A stretch of 64,000 nt of DNA from Sphingomonas palmae. GTDB lineage: Bacteria; Pseudomonadota; Alphaproteobacteria; Sphingomonadales; Sphingomonadaceae. This document shows, piece after piece, positions 1 through 10,242 of this stretch. The DNA is taken from contig NZ_FNZZ01000004.1 in the NCBI RefSeq assembly GCF_900109565.1, forward strand, positions 310,001 through 374,000. The letters are read 5' to 3'. The position numbers and the translations under genes were made by a program. A model generated the notes under the pieces. It made no database searches. It had not been told where the DNA came from and saw only the letters and a list, made by a program, of their open reading frames with translations. Position 1 is the stretch's first letter, and every line of letters begins with the position of its first letter.

Positions 1-205
1 GGAGGAAGCGCGGCGCGCGATGGGGCTGCCCGATCTGTCGCCGCTGCACGATCGCTATCTGGCAAAGATGCAGGAAGCGATGGAGAGCGGCGGTGTCTCA
101 CCAGAGGCGATCAGCACGATGATGAAGAGCTGGGCACCGATGGGCGATGCCAGCGTCGATTTCTGGCGCACGATGTTCAGCGCGGCGACGAAGCCGGCGG
201 CGTGA
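1..205 (+). CDS. DUF6489-like small protein, 5' end missing
   Basis: The reading frame is open from the window edge to a TGA at 203-205, so the gene starts upstream. The visible part begins EEARRAMGLPDLSPLHDRY, which resembles the N-terminal third of the short alphaproteobacterial DUF6489 family, where a CTPEEAR-type motif precedes GLPD. An internal ATG at 20 is therefore probably not the true start. No function is known for the family. The stop overlaps the GTG of mnmE (GTGA), which suggests translational coupling. The family name is my recognition from memory and was not confirmed by a search. Confidence 0.7.
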   Translation, partial: EEARRAMGLPDLSPLHDRYLAKMQEAMESGGVSPEAISTMMKSWAPMGDASVDFWRTMFSAATKPAA

Positions 206-1482
206 ACGACACGATCTTCGCCGTCTCCAGTGGGCGTCCTCCAGCAGCCATCGCGGTGCTGCGCGTCAGCGGACCGGCGGCGTTTACGGCGATGTACCGG
301 CTAGCGGGCGCCTCCATAACGCCGCGCAAAGCGACACTGCGCACGATACGCGATCCCGCCGGCGCGCCGCTCGACCGCGCGCTGGTCCTCGCCTTCCCAG
401 GACCGACCACCGCGACCGGCGAAGATCTGGTCGAGTTCCACCTGCACGGTGGACGTGCGGTCGTAGCGGCCGTTGAAACGGCGCTTGGCGCCCTTCCGGG
501 ACTTCGCCCTGCTGTTGCCGGAGAGTTCACCCGCCGCGCGCTGGAGAATGGTCGGCTTGACCTCGCACAGGTGCAAGGGCTCGCCGACCTGCTCGCCGCC
601 GAAACCGAGGCAGAGCGCAAGTCGGCGTTCGCCGCGGCCGAGGGCGAGATTAGCCGTGCGGTCGCCGGCTGGCTTTCCCGAATCAGCCAGGCGTCGGCGC
701 AGATCGAGGCAGCGCTCGACTACAGCGACGAGGACGATGTCGCCTCGAGTGACCTCAGCCACATCACTGCCGAGGTGGCGGACCTTGCGTCCGAGATCGC
801 GAGCGTCCTCGATCGTCCCACGGTTGAGCGCCTGCGAGAAGGCGTGACGATCGTTCTCGCCGGACCACCCAACGCTGGCAAATCGTCGCTGTTCAACGCG
901 CTGCTTGCGCGTGACGCGGCGATCGTCACGTCGCAGGCGGGAACGACGCGCGACACGCTGGAAGCGGTGGTGCAGCGCGGCGGCACTGCGTTTGTATTGA
1001 TCGACACCGCCGGCCTGCGTCAGCATACCGACGACGCAATCGAGCGGATCGGCATGGAGCGGGCGGACCGGGCGATCGGACGCGCCGATTTGGTACTCTG
1101 GCTCGGTGATCCAGGCAAAGCGCCCGACGGAGCGGTGCTCGTTCACGCGCGCGCAGATGCGCCCGATCGCGCACCAGCGCCGACCAATGCACTCGCAACC
1201 GCGGTCAACGATCCCGCCTCGATCGCCGCGTTGTGGACCCACCTGCAACAGCGCGCTGCCGAGATCATCCCGGCGCCATCAGGTGCGCTTCTCCACCGTG
1301 AGCAGCGCGAGCGCGTGATCCGCGCTCACGTCTCACTGACGCAGGCAACGGTTGAAACCGACCTGCTATTGATGGCAGAGCAGCTTCGCACCGCGCGCGT
1401 CGATCTCGCTTCGCTGCTGGGCGTCGACGCCACCGAGGCGATGCTCGATGCCTTGTTCGCGCGCTTCTGCGTTGGGAAATGA
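202..1482 (+). CDS. mnmE: tRNA uridine-5-carboxymethylaminomethyl modification GTPase MnmE
   Basis: MnmE works with MnmG to put the cmnm5 group on wobble U34 of certain tRNAs. The 426-residue protein has the N-terminal formyl-THF-binding fold (starting DTIFAVSSGRPP), a helical domain, and an inserted G domain with a P-loop GPPNAGKSS at about residue 220, followed by DTAGLR. The C-terminus is CVGK, matching the conserved family CxGK whose cysteine is catalytically important. The length is slightly short for the family (about 450). The GTG start overlaps the upstream stop, and mnmG follows immediately, as in most alphaproteobacteria. Confidence 0.96.
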   Translation: MNDTIFAVSSGRPPAAIAVLRVSGPAAFTAMYRLAGASITPRKATLRTIRDPAGAPLDRALVLAFPGPTTATGEDLVEFHLHGGRAVVAAVETALGALPGLRPAVAGEFTRRALENGRLDLAQVQGLADLLAAETEAERKSAFAAAEGEISRAVAGWLSRISQASAQIEAALDYSDEDDVASSDLSHITAEVADLASEIASVLDRPTVERLREGVTIVLAGPPNAGKSSLFNALLARDAAIVTSQAGTTRDTLEAVVQRGGTAFVLIDTAGLRQHTDDAIERIGMERADRAIGRADLVLWLGDPGKAPDGAVLVHARADAPDRAPAPTNALATAVNDPASIAALWTHLQQRAAEIIPAPSGALLHREQRERVIRAHVSLTQATVETDLLLMAEQLRTARVDLASLLGVDATEAMLDALFARFCVGK

Positions 1483-3216
1483 GTGTTCCACGTGAAACAA
1501 GATTACGATGTGATCGTCGTCGGCGGTGGCCACGCCGGAACCGAGGCGGCAGCCGCCGCCGCTCGCCGCGGCACGCGTGTCGCCCTGCTGACGCAGCGGC
1601 CCGATCGCGTCGGCGCCATGTCGTGCAACCCGTCGATCGGCGGCCTGGGCAAGGGGCATCTCGTTCGTGAGATTGACGCGCTCGATGGATTGATGGCGCG
1701 GGCGAGCGACGCTGCGGCGATCCACCATCGTATGCTCAATCGCAGCAAGGGCCTCGCCGTACAGGGCCCGCGCGTTCAGGCCGACCGCGGCCGCTATCTC
1801 ACCGCGATACAGCATCTGCTCGCCCGACAAGAAGGCCTGACGATCCTACGCGGGGAAGCATCGGAGCTTCTGATCGAGGGTGGTCGCGCCGTAGGCGTCG
1901 CTACTGCCGAAGGGAAAAGGATCCACGCACGGTCAGTGGTGCTGGCGACAGGTACCTTCCTGGGCGGGCGACTTTTTCGCGGCGATGATCGCAACGAGGG
2001 TGGTCGCGTAGACGAGGCACCCGCGAATAGGCTCGGGCAGCAGCTTCGCGCGCTCGCTCTGCCGATTGGCCGGCTGAAGACCGGTACGCCACCGCGACTG
2101 GACGGGCGCACGATCGACTGGGCACGGCTGGAGCCGCAATCCTCCGATGTGGACGGCTGGACGATGTCACCGATGACAGCGTCGCGTAGGCTGCCACAGG
2201 TCGCCTGCGCGATCACGCGAACGACGAACGAGACGCATGACGTCATCCGTGCCGGATTGTCTCAGTCGCCGCTGTTCGGCGGCGCGATCGAGGGTCAAGG
2301 CCCGCGCTATTGCCCCTCGATCGAAGACAAGGTGCACCGCTTCGGTGACCGCGACGGACACCAGATCTTCCTCGAACCCGAGGCGCTGGACGACGCGACC
2401 GTCTACCCCAACGGCATCTCGACGTCGCTTTCCACCGCAACGCAGAAGGCTTTGATCGCTTCCATACCGGGGCTCGAACAGGCGCGGATCACAACGCCGG
2501 GCTACGCGGTCGAGTACGATTACATCGATCCGCGCGCGCTAGATCACCGCCTTCACCTTTCCGCGATTCAGGGTGTGTTCTGCGCGGGGCAGATCAACGG
2601 CACGACGGGTTATGAAGAGGCGGCGGCGCAGGGCCTGGTCGCAGGGTTGAACGCCGCGGCGCATGCTCGCGATCTCGCACCCGCCCGGCTAGACCGCGCG
2701 ACGAGTTACATCGGCGTGATGATCGACGACTTGGTGCTGCAGGGCGTCAGTGAACCCTATCGCATGCTGACCGCGCGCGCGGAGTTTCGCCTGTCGCTGC
2801 GGGCGGACAATGCCGAAACGCGGCTGTCATCGCTCGCGCTCGATCTCGGCTGCGTGACATTCGAACGCCGCGAGCACATCTTCAAGCGACAGGAGCTTCG
2901 CGAACGCGTCCGTGATGGCCGCGAAGATGGCGCCCCGGCTGACCTAATACGTGAGATTGAGGAAGATCGTCGCTACGCCCCGTATCTGCTTAGGCAAGCA
3001 CAGGAGATTGAGCGGATGCGGAAGGACGAAGGCGTCGCGCTTCCGCCACCCGCAACCTGGCAGGATATACCCGGATTGTCGAACGAGATGATCGAGCGAC
3101 TGACTCGCGCCGCCCCAGCGACGTTGGCCGAGGCATCGCGCGTTCGCGGCGTCACCCCAGCGGCGCTATCAACGCTGTGGCTGCACGCCCGCAAGTTGCA
3201 GCGGCACGCGTCGTGA
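1483..3216 (+). CDS. mnmG: tRNA uridine-5-carboxymethylaminomethyl modification enzyme MnmG
   Basis: This is the FAD-dependent partner of MnmE. The N-terminal dinucleotide-binding motif [10 protein letters not shown] follows a DYDVIVVG strand. [15 protein letters not shown] and the C-terminal helical region with [11 protein letters not shown] fit the family. At 577 residues it is a little shorter than E. coli MnmG (629). The GTG start follows the mnmE stop directly, and the first codons (FHVKQ) are encoded by a parS-like palindrome, so initiation sits on a likely ParB site. The stop overlaps the rsmG GTG. Confidence 0.96.
   Translation: MFHVKQDYDVIVVGGGHAGTEAAAAAARRGTRVALLTQRPDRVGAMSCNPSIGGLGKGHLVREIDALDGLMARASDAAAIHHRMLNRSKGLAVQGPRVQADRGRYLTAIQHLLARQEGLTILRGEASELLIEGGRAVGVATAEGKRIHARSVVLATGTFLGGRLFRGDDRNEGGRVDEAPANRLGQQLRALALPIGRLKTGTPPRLDGRTIDWARLEPQSSDVDGWTMSPMTASRRLPQVACAITRTTNETHDVIRAGLSQSPLFGGAIEGQGPRYCPSIEDKVHRFGDRDGHQIFLEPEALDDATVYPNGISTSLSTATQKALIASIPGLEQARITTPGYAVEYDYIDPRALDHRLHLSAIQGVFCAGQINGTTGYEEAAAQGLVAGLNAAAHARDLAPARLDRATSYIGVMIDDLVLQGVSEPYRMLTARAEFRLSLRADNAETRLSSLALDLGCVTFERREHIFKRQELRERVRDGREDGAPADLIREIEEDRRYAPYLLRQAQEIERMRKDEGVALPPPATWQDIPGLSNEMIERLTRAAPATLAEASRVRGVTPAALSTLWLHARKLQRHAS
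1484..1499. promoter_or_regulatory. parS centromere site 1 (inside the start of mnmG)
   Basis: The 16-mer TGTTCCACGTGAAACA fits the chromosomal parS consensus TGTTnCACGTGAAACA. It has the invariant CACGTG core and only one imperfect dyad position. It starts at the second base of the mnmG start codon. ParB, encoded 3 kb downstream, is expected to load here. The sequence match is direct; binding is inferred. Confidence 0.85.
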
Positions 3217-3839
3217 AGGAGGATGAAGCCCGCGCCTGGCTCGCCGAGCGCTTCCCTGCCGCCGCGGTATCGCGTCTCGCTCACTTCGCAGAGATCGTCA
3301 CGCAGGAAACTGAGCGGCAGAACCTTATCTCGCCGTCGACCATCCCGCTAATCTGGTCGCGGCACATCGTCGACTCAGCGCAGCTTCTCTCGTTTGCGCC
3401 CGCTACCGCGCAACACTGGGTCGACATCGGTACCGGAGCCGGCTTTCCCGGCATCGTGGCGGCGATCCTGTTCGATGGTCAGGTAACCATGATCGAGCCT
3501 CGTGCGAAACGCGCCATCTTCCTGCGTAAGACCGCGGAAGCGCTTGGCGTCAGCGCGATCGTTCATCAGGCTCGCGCCGAGACAGCGCCGGTCAAGCAGG
3601 CGAACATCATCTCGGCGCGCGCAGTGGCGACCGTCGACGCCTTGTTCGGCATGACTGCGCAATATCGTTCACCCGAAACGACTTACCTGCTTCCGCGAGG
3701 TCGGACTGGACAGGACGAGATTGTCAAAGCACGTGGGGAATGGCACGGAACGTTTCACGTGGAACAGAGCGTCACCGACCCGACCTCCATCATCTTGATC
3801 GCGACAGGAGTACGCGCCCGATGTTCTGCATCGCGATAG
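3213..3839 (+). CDS. rsmG: 16S rRNA (guanine-527 N7) methyltransferase RsmG
   Basis: RsmG (GidB) methylates N7 of G527 in 16S rRNA using SAM. The SAM-binding motif [12 protein letters not shown] is at about residues 69-80, and the family motif ERQNLIS is near residue 34. I use the GTG at 3213, which overlaps the mnmG stop as GTGA, giving 208 residues; the frame is also open further upstream. The C-terminal region contains FHVEQ, encoded by the second parS-like site. The last 19 bases overlap parA. Confidence 0.92.
   Translation: MKEDEARAWLAERFPAAAVSRLAHFAEIVTQETERQNLISPSTIPLIWSRHIVDSAQLLSFAPATAQHWVDIGTGAGFPGIVAAILFDGQVTMIEPRAKRAIFLRKTAEALGVSAIVHQARAETAPVKQANIISARAVATVDALFGMTAQYRSPETTYLLPRGRTGQDEIVKARGEWHGTFHVEQSVTDPTSIILIATGVRARCSASR
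3751..3766. promoter_or_regulatory. parS centromere site 2 (inside the 3' end of rsmG)
   Basis: CGTTTCACGTGGAACA matches the reverse complement of site 1 at 15 of 16 positions, so it is the same site in the opposite orientation. It ends 54 bases before the parA start. Its position next to parAB and the CACGTG core support a parS role. Confidence 0.85.
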
Positions 3840-4606
3840 CCAATCAGAAGGGCGGTGTCGGCAAGACCACCAGCGCGATCAACCTGGGCACGGCGCTCGC
3901 CGCCTCCGGTCACCGAGTGCTGCTGATCGATGTCGACCCGCAAGGCAACGCGTCGACGGGTCTCGGCATCGGTCACGCCTTGCGGACCCGGTCGAGCTAT
4001 GACGTGCTGATCGACGCCGGCGGACTCGACCAGGCAGTGGTTCACACAGCCGTGCCCAAGCTCGACATCGTTCCCGCCACAGTGGACTTGTCCGGCGCGG
4101 AGATCGAACTGGTCGAACTCGACCAGCGTACCCACCGCCTCCACATGGCGCTTGAACAGAGCCGCGGTGAGTGGGACATCGTGCTGATTGATTGTCCCCC
4201 GTCTTTGGGGTTGTTGACGATCAATGCGATGGTCGCGGCCGACGCGCTGCTCGTGCCGCTGCAATGCGAATTCTTCGCGCTTGAAGGCCTCAGCCAATTG
4301 TTGAGCACCGTCGAGCGTATCCGCGCGCGCTTCAATCCCGCGCTCTCGATCTTGGGCGTCGCGCTGACCATGTACGACCGTCGCAATCGCCTGACCGAAC
4401 AGGTGTCGAGCGACGTGCGCGCGGTGCTCGGCAAGGTCGTGTTCGAGACGGTGATCCCCCGCAACGTGCGCCTCTCCGAGGCGCCGAGCCACGGCCTCCC
4501 CGCGCTCATCTACGATCATCGTTGCAGCGGATCGGAGGCCTATATGGCGCTCGCGCGCGAACTGATCGTGCGGCTGCCCAAGGTCGAAGCGGAGGTGGCA
4601 GCGTGA
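3821..4606 (+). CDS. parA: chromosome-partitioning ATPase ParA
   Basis: ParA is a deviant Walker-type ATPase that moves ParB-parS complexes over the nucleoid. The protein begins [17 protein letters not shown], with the deviant Walker A at residues 10-17 and a Walker A' DVDPQGNAS. The later strand VLIDCPPSLGLLT is the Walker B region. The ATG at 3821 is preceded by ACAGGAG about 10 bases upstream, which decides the start; an in-frame upstream ATG at 3740 would add residues unlike the family. The 261-residue length is typical. It overlaps rsmG by 19 bases and parB by GTGA. Confidence 0.97.
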   Translation: MFCIAIANQKGGVGKTTSAINLGTALAASGHRVLLIDVDPQGNASTGLGIGHALRTRSSYDVLIDAGGLDQAVVHTAVPKLDIVPATVDLSGAEIELVELDQRTHRLHMALEQSRGEWDIVLIDCPPSLGLLTINAMVAADALLVPLQCEFFALEGLSQLLSTVERIRARFNPALSILGVALTMYDRRNRLTEQVSSDVRAVLGKVVFETVIPRNVRLSEAPSHGLPALIYDHRCSGSEAYMALARELIVRLPKVEAEVAA

Positions 4607-5517
4607 GCGAGGCAGCAGCGACGCGACGCAATCGTGGCGGTTTGGGGCGCGGTCTGGGTGCCCTGCTCGGCGACGTCGCGCGTGACGAACGCGAGGCGAC
4701 CGCGGGGGGTGAGGCGCGTGCCTCGGTTCGCATGATCTCGGTCGGCGCTATCTCTCCGCACCCCGAGCAGCCACGCCGCCACTTCGACGAGACCAAGCTG
4801 GAGGAACTCGCTGCCTCGATCGCCGAGCGCGGCATCATTCAGCCGATCGTCGTGCGCCCGCACGGCCACGGATATCAGATCGTCGCCGGTGAACGTCGCT
4901 GGCGCGCGGCACAGCGTGCACGATTGCACGAGGTTCCGGTCGTCGTCCGCGACTATTCCGACAGCGATACGCTCCAGATCGCGCTGGTCGAGAACATCCA
5001 GCGCCAGGAGCTGAACGCGATCGAGGAGGCGGAGGCGTACAAGCGGCTGCTCGGCGAGTTCGGCCACACGCAGGAGGCGCTCGCCAAGGTCGTCCATAAA
5101 TCGCGCAGCCACGTGGCCAATCTGCTGCGCCTGCTCGATCTGCCGCAGACGATCCAGTCGCAGGTGGTCGACGGATCGCTGTCGATGGGACACGCGCGCG
5201 CGATCATCACCGCCCCCGATCCCGCTGCGCTCGCCAGCCAGGTCGTCACCAAAGGTCTGTCGGTCCGTCAGACCGAGAGGCTTGCCAGCAACGGCAAGAA
5301 GCGGACGAAAGCAGCGGCGCCTTCACCCGCCAAGCCGGCAATCGGTGACACTAGCAGCGCGGACATAGCCGCGCTGGAGAATCAGCTCGCCGATCTGCTG
5401 GGTTTGAAGGTCAGGATCAGCTTCACGCCAGCCGGTAGTGGTACGATCGCCCTCGATTACAGCACGCTCGATCAGCTCGACATGGTGTGCCAGCGGCTGA
5501 GCGGCGAAGGGATTTGA
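4603..5517 (+). CDS. parB: chromosome-partitioning protein ParB
   Basis: ParB is the CTP-dependent parS-binding clamp. The N-terminal tail has the ParA-stimulating LGRGLGALLG (residues 14-23). The CTPase motif GERRWRAAQ begins at residue 96, the region LVENIQRQELNAIEEA follows, and a helix-turn-helix (TQEALAKVVHKSRSHVANLLRLL) comes next. After a low-complexity linker (KKRTKAAAPSPAKP), a C-terminal dimerisation domain contains LSGEG. The GTG start overlaps parA. The 304-residue length is normal. The gene converges on holA. Confidence 0.97.
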   Translation: MSEAAATRRNRGGLGRGLGALLGDVARDEREATAGGEARASVRMISVGAISPHPEQPRRHFDETKLEELAASIAERGIIQPIVVRPHGHGYQIVAGERRWRAAQRARLHEVPVVVRDYSDSDTLQIALVENIQRQELNAIEEAEAYKRLLGEFGHTQEALAKVVHKSRSHVANLLRLLDLPQTIQSQVVDGSLSMGHARAIITAPDPAALASQVVTKGLSVRQTERLASNGKKRTKAAAPSPAKPAIGDTSSADIAALENQLADLLGLKVRISFTPAGSGTIALDYSTLDQLDMVCQRLSGEGI

Positions 5518-5532
5518 CGCGGCGCTTGCGGC

Positions 5533-6540
5533 TCAGCGCCTGCGGGTAAGCGTCAGCAGCTGCTGGTCGGCGATCGTTCGTCCCGCCCCGCCCTTGGCCA
5601 TGACCTCGCGCTCCGTGGCACGAACGATGTCGAGCGCGCGGGTAAGACGTTGCACGTTCCAGCGTTGCAGGGCCGCGATCGTCGCGGCTTCCTCACGCCA
5701 GAAGACGCGGAACCGCTTCACCACCTGCCCCGCGCCCTCACCCGCATCGACCGCAGCACGCATTTCGGCGAGCGCCGCGAGCCGCCGTGCGAGCGCACGC
5801 AACCACGGGATCGGCGATGCATCGCTGCTCTGCATGGGACGTAGTGCCGCAATCAGTGCGGACGCGTCGCCGGCGATCACCGCCTCGACGATCGGCGTGA
5901 TCTCACCCTCTTCCAGGTCGGCACCGATCTCCGCCAGATCGTCGGCGCTGGCATCGCGCGGGTGATCGGGACCTGCGTCGAGGTAGAGTGCGAGCTTCTC
6001 AACCTCTGACGCCATGATCGCGCGGTCGCCGTCGCTGGCACGCACGATGCGGGCGGCAACACCCGCGCCCAACCCCAGGCCTTGCTCACGTGCCATCGTG
6101 GTCACCAGCCCCTCGGCATTGTTGCCCTCCGGAGGGTAACAGGCGAAACTCATCGCGCGATCGGCCGCGAGGGCCAGTTTGACCAGGCGCCCGGTTGCCT
6201 TGACGCCCGGAGCGATCATCACGACGGGGTTTCCGGCGCTGGCCGCCTCAAGCAAGGCTTCCGCCGCGTCGGCACTCTCCTCACCCGCGCCGGCGACGCG
6301 GATGAAGCGACGGTCACCGAACAGCGACATCGATGCCGCCTCGTCGGCCAGTTTGGCGGGGTCGCTACGCAGGCTGCCGGGCTCGAGATCGACACGCTCG
6401 ACCCCCTCGCCCATCGCGCGCGCGAGCCGCGCGGCGAACGCCAGAGCGCCGGATTCATCGGGACCGTGAAACAGGAACAGCCGCATGTCGCCGCCCGCGC
6501 GATCGAGTGCGGCGGTCAGTTGCGCCTGGCTCGCCTTCAC
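5533..6540 (-). CDS. holA: DNA polymerase III subunit delta
   Basis: Delta is the clamp-loader subunit that opens the beta ring. The 335-residue protein starts [17 protein letters not shown] and carries the LFLFHGPDESGA strand-loop, typical of the P-loop-like but ATPase-dead N-terminal fold of HolA. The C-terminal collar region includes WNVQRLTRAL. It uses a GTG start that overlaps the lptE stop (GTGA). The lptE-holA and leuS-lptE-holA orders are widespread in proteobacteria, which supports the call. It is the last gene of its operon and converges on parB. Confidence 0.93.
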   Translation of the reverse strand: MKASQAQLTAALDRAGGDMRLFLFHGPDESGALAFAARLARAMGEGVERVDLEPGSLRSDPAKLADEAASMSLFGDRRFIRVAGAGEESADAAEALLEAASAGNPVVMIAPGVKATGRLVKLALAADRAMSFACYPPEGNNAEGLVTTMAREQGLGLGAGVAARIVRASDGDRAIMASEVEKLALYLDAGPDHPRDASADDLAEIGADLEEGEITPIVEAVIAGDASALIAALRPMQSSDASPIPWLRALARRLAALAEMRAAVDAGEGAGQVVKRFRVFWREEAATIAALQRWNVQRLTRALDIVRATEREVMAKGGAGRTIADQQLLTLTRRR

Positions 6541-7040
6541 GGCTGCGGCTGCGCGCGGCGCCTCGCGTATAGCGCCAGACGCGCGACGATCTGGTCGGCG
6601 ATGATGACCGACAACCGCTCCAATGCGGTATTCTCCGCCGCGACGACGGCATAGTCGCTCTGCACCACGTCGACGCCGACATCGGAGCCCGCGGTCTGAT
6701 CGAGCACCACCGTGCCCTGGCTCGCGTCGACCAATTGATAGCGCGCGCGCAGCGTCCGCCGCTCGCGCGTCACACTGTTGTCGCGGCGGACGCCCAGACC
6801 CCTGATCTGGTCGTCCAGCTTGACAACCAGTCGGTACGGCGCACCGCCGCTCGACACTGCGCCCAGCCGATCCTTGAGCGCGTTGGTGACCAGCCAGCCG
6901 GCCTTGCCCTCAATCGGGTCGATCTCGACCTGCCCGATCGCGCGCGCGACCGGTCCGGCGCTGCCGCCTGAATAGAGCGGCTGCAGCCCGCATCCGCAGA
7001 GCAGCGACGCGACCGCGGCGAGTGTAAGCAGCCGCGTCAC
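6537..7040 (-). CDS. lptE: LPS-assembly lipoprotein LptE
   Basis: LptE plugs the LptD barrel in the outer membrane and helps insert lipopolysaccharide. The 167-residue precursor has a short signal peptide ending in the lipobox LLCGCG; C16 or C18 would be lipidated. GLQPLYSGG after the cysteine is typical of the family. The GTG start overlaps leuS and the stop overlaps holA, so this is the middle gene of a coupled trio. Sequence conservation in LptE is low, so context carries part of the call. Confidence 0.88.
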   Translation of the reverse strand: MTRLLTLAAVASLLCGCGLQPLYSGGSAGPVARAIGQVEIDPIEGKAGWLVTNALKDRLGAVSSGGAPYRLVVKLDDQIRGLGVRRDNSVTRERRTLRARYQLVDASQGTVVLDQTAGSDVGVDVVQSDYAVVAAENTALERLSVIIADQIVARLALYARRRAQPQP

Positions 7041-9580
7041 GCGACGATGTTCACGAGGCGGTCGGGCACCACGATCACCTTGCGCGGGGTCTTGCCCTCG
7101 AGCGCGCGCACGACCTTCTCGCTCGCGAGCGCGGCCGCCTCGATCATGTCCTTCGTGGCACCCTTGACCATCACCAGCGTGTCACGCAGCTTGCCGTTGA
7201 CCTGCACCGCAATCGTGACCTCGTCGTCCACGAGCAGCGCCGGATCGACGTCGGGCCAGGCTGCATCGGAGATCAGCCCGGCCTTGCCGCGCGCCGCCCA
7301 GGCCTCTTCCGCCAAATGCGGCACCATCGGCGCGACGAGGCGCAACAACGTGTCGACCGCCTGAGCGCGCGACGTGGAGGGCGCAGCCTTCTCGATCGCG
7401 CTGGTCAGCTCGTACAGCTTCGCCACCGCCTTGTTGAACGACAGCGCCTCGATATCAGCCGCGATGCCCGCGATCGCTTGATGCAGCTTGCGATCGAGCG
7501 CCACGTCGGCACCGTCACCGGGCTGAGCCTCGGCATCGACCAGCCGCCACATTCGCTGAACGAAGCGCCACGACCCCTCGATGCCGTTCTCGCTCCATTC
7601 CAGGTCGCGCTCGGGCGGCGAGTCGGACAGCATGAACCACCTGACCGCGTCCGCACCGTACTGGTCGACGATCGGCTCGGGATCGACGGTGTTCTTTTTC
7701 GATTTGGACATCTTCTCGACGCGACCACGGATGATCGGGATCGATGCCCCTTCCGGTGTCTCGAACGAGAGCACCCCGCCCTCTCCTACCGTCAGGTCGC
7801 TCGGGGAGACCCAGAGCGCGGCGGGCGGGCCGTCGTGATCGGGTATGTCGAGCCGATAGGTCTCGTGCGTCACCATCCCTTGCGTGAACAAACCGGTGAA
7901 CGGCTCCGCCACGTCAAGCATGCCGACGTGGCGCAGCGCGCGGGTCCAGAAGCGCGCGTAGAGTAGGTGCAGGATCGCGTGCTCGACTCCGCCGATATAT
8001 TGCCCGACTGGCAGCCACGATGCGGCTACCGCCTTGTCGAAGGGCTTGTCCTCGGGCGCGCTGGCGAAGCGGATGAAATACCACGACGAATCGGCAAAGG
8101 TGTCGAGCGTATCGGTATCGCGCAGCGCGTCGGCACCGCATGACGGGCAGGCAACATGTTTCCACGTCGGATGCCGATCGAGCGGGTTGCCCGGTACGTC
8201 GAAGCTTACATCCTCCGGCAGAACGACGGGCAGCTGCTCGCGCGGGACTGGTACTTCGCCGCACGCGGCGCAGTGAATGATCGGGATCGGCGTGCCCCAG
8301 TAACGCTGACGGCTGACGCCCCAGTCGCGCAGGCGATAGACCGTCGTCCCCTCGCCCCATCCCGCTTCCTCGGCACGCGCGATCACCGCGCGCTTCGCGT
8401 CCTCGACGCTCATGCCGTCGAGCTCGCGCGAGTTCACCAGCACGCCGGCGCCGATATAGGCCGCGTCATCGTCGAAGGTCGGATCGGTGCGGTCGCCGTC
8501 GGCCACGACACGGCGGATCGGCAGGCGGTACTTGGTCGCGAACTCGAAGTCGCGCTGGTCGTGCGCGGGCACGCCGAATACCGCGCCGGTGCCGTACTCC
8601 ATCAGCACAAAGTTCGCGATGTAGACCGGCAGATCAACCGCGCCGAGCGGATGCGCTGCGGTCAGCCCGGTGTCGAAGCCGAGCTTCTCCTGCGTCTCCA
8701 GTTCGGCTGCGGTCGTACCGCCCTGCTTGCAGCGCTCGACGAACGCCGCAGCGTCGGGGTTTTCCGCCGCGAGCGCCTGCGCGATCGGGTGATCGGCCGC
8801 GACCGCGACGAAGCTCGCGCCGTAGATCGTGTCGGGCCGTGTCGTGAACACCTCGACGCTGCCGTCGTTCGACAGCGCGAACCGGAATTGGAGGCCGCGG
8901 CTGCGCCCGATCCAGTTCTCCTGCATCAGCCGGACCTTGGCGGGCCAATGTTCCAGGCTGCCGAGCCCGTCGAGCAGTTCGTCGGCGAATTGCGTGATCT
9001 TCAGGAACCACTGCGACAGCTTGCGCTTCTCGACCAACGCGCCCGAGCGCCAGCCGCGCCCGTCGATCACCTGTTCGTTGGCGAGCACGGTCATGTCGAC
9101 CGGGTCCCAGTTGACGGCCGATTCCTTGCGATAGACGAGCCCGGCCTTGTAGAATTCGAGAAACAGCGCCTGCTCGTGCCCGTAATAATCGGGCTCGCAC
9201 GTCGCTAGTTCGCGCGACCAGTCGAGCGCGAAGCCGAGCCGTTTCAGCTGCGCCTTCATCGTGGCGATATTGGCGCGCGTCCAGTTGCCCGGGTGAACGC
9301 CCTTCTCCATCGCGGCGTTCTCAGCCGGCATTCCGAACGCGTCCCACCCCATCGGGTGGAGCACCTCGTGCCCGGTCATGCGGCGATAGCGCGCGAGCAC
9401 GTCACCCATCGTGTAGTTGCGCACGTGGCCCATATGGATCTTCCCCGACGGATAGGGGAACATCTCGAGCACGTAGCTCTTGGGCTTGGCGCTGTGATCG
9501 TCGGCGGCGAAGGTGCGACGTTCGTCCCACACCCCCTGCCAGTGCGCGTCCGCCTTCAGGGCATTGAACCGGTTGGCCAT
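7037..9580 (-). CDS. leuS: leucyl-tRNA synthetase
   Basis: This class I synthetase charges tRNA-Leu. The HIGH-like motif is HMGH at residues 49-52 (after FPYPSGKI) and the KMSKS motif is [10 protein letters not shown], near residue 620. Between them lies the CP1 editing domain with the conserved threonine-rich strand [11 protein letters not shown]. Family features CPSCGA and [10 protein letters not shown] are present. The 847-residue length matches bacterial LeuS. It sits downstream of a DUF3576 gene and overlaps lptE by 4 bases. A cognate tRNA-Leu(GAG) gene lies at 36 kb. Confidence 0.98.
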   Translation of the reverse strand: MANRFNALKADAHWQGVWDERRTFAADDHSAKPKSYVLEMFPYPSGKIHMGHVRNYTMGDVLARYRRMTGHEVLHPMGWDAFGMPAENAAMEKGVHPGNWTRANIATMKAQLKRLGFALDWSRELATCEPDYYGHEQALFLEFYKAGLVYRKESAVNWDPVDMTVLANEQVIDGRGWRSGALVEKRKLSQWFLKITQFADELLDGLGSLEHWPAKVRLMQENWIGRSRGLQFRFALSNDGSVEVFTTRPDTIYGASFVAVAADHPIAQALAAENPDAAAFVERCKQGGTTAAELETQEKLGFDTGLTAAHPLGAVDLPVYIANFVLMEYGTGAVFGVPAHDQRDFEFATKYRLPIRRVVADGDRTDPTFDDDAAYIGAGVLVNSRELDGMSVEDAKRAVIARAEEAGWGEGTTVYRLRDWGVSRQRYWGTPIPIIHCAACGEVPVPREQLPVVLPEDVSFDVPGNPLDRHPTWKHVACPSCGADALRDTDTLDTFADSSWYFIRFASAPEDKPFDKAVAASWLPVGQYIGGVEHAILHLLYARFWTRALRHVGMLDVAEPFTGLFTQGMVTHETYRLDIPDHDGPPAALWVSPSDLTVGEGGVLSFETPEGASIPIIRGRVEKMSKSKKNTVDPEPIVDQYGADAVRWFMLSDSPPERDLEWSENGIEGSWRFVQRMWRLVDAEAQPGDGADVALDRKLHQAIAGIAADIEALSFNKAVAKLYELTSAIEKAAPSTSRAQAVDTLLRLVAPMVPHLAEEAWAARGKAGLISDAAWPDVDPALLVDDEVTIAVQVNGKLRDTLVMVKGATKDMIEAAALASEKVVRALEGKTPRKVIVVPDRLVNIVA

Positions 9581-9593
9581 GCGTGTCGGTCGC

Positions 9594-10028
9594 TCAGCCG
9601 GTTACCGAGCCACGGCGCAGGTCGCGCGCCTTGGTCAGGATGATGTCCTCCAGCTTCTGCGTCGTCGCCGCCGCAACGGGCGCGGACACCCACTGCCCGC
9701 CGCGGTTCACCTCGCGCAGCGCCGCCACGCGCACTGCATCGGCGCGCAGGTCCTGGTCGAGGATCGATACAGTGACCTTCATCCGCTCGGTCGGTAGCTG
9801 CGGATTGACGTACCAGTCGGTCACGACGACGCCGCCATTCGAGTCGGTCTGCAGCAGCGGCATGAAGCTCAAGGCATCCAGCGTCGCGCGCCACAGATAG
9901 CTGTTGACGCCGATCGTCGTCACCCGCGAAGCAGCAAGGTCGGCGGTCGGGCGCTTGCCCCCGTGGCTGCAACCAGCAACAGCGATGGCGGCACAGAGGC
10001 CCAATGCGACACGCGAACGGCGAAACAT
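9594..10028 (-). CDS. DUF3576 domain lipoprotein
   Basis: The 144-residue product starts [24 protein letters not shown], a signal peptide with lipobox VAGC, so it is probably a lipoprotein. The rest, with [23 protein letters not shown] and TDWY, fits DUF3576, an alphaproteobacterial family of unknown function found just upstream of leuS in many genomes. The ATG at 10028 was chosen because the signal peptide begins there, although the frame stays open for 200 more codons. It is the first gene of the leuS-lptE-holA operon. Confidence 0.85.
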   Translation of the reverse strand: MFRRSRVALGLCAAIAVAGCSHGGKRPTADLAASRVTTIGVNSYLWRATLDALSFMPLLQTDSNGGVVVTDWYVNPQLPTERMKVTVSILDQDLRADAVRVAALREVNRGGQWVSAPVAAATTQKLEDIILTKARDLRRGSVTG

Positions 10029-10126
10029 GGCAGGATCCTTGGCAAAAACACGCGCCACGAGGCAGGCGCATCGCTTTTCCACCTCTATCCTCCCCATCTG
10101 GGCGCGGCAAGCACGCGTCGATTGTG

Positions 10127-10141
10127 CTGTTGGCGCAACAG
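10127..10141. promoter_or_regulatory. perfect 6+3+6 inverted repeat in a divergent intergenic region
   Basis: CTGTTG-GCG-CAACAG is an exact palindrome in the 214-base gap between the divergent DUF3576 and outer-membrane-type genes. It could be an operator for either gene. No regulator is identified, so the role is a guess. Confidence 0.35.
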
Positions 10142-10242
10142 TTGGTTGGTATTCGATATCGTCCATGATGGACTTGGAACCTAAAACTGCTAGGCCGCTT
10201 CTCGGGAGCGGCATGAGATCGCCGCAGAGGGGTGTTTGAGTC

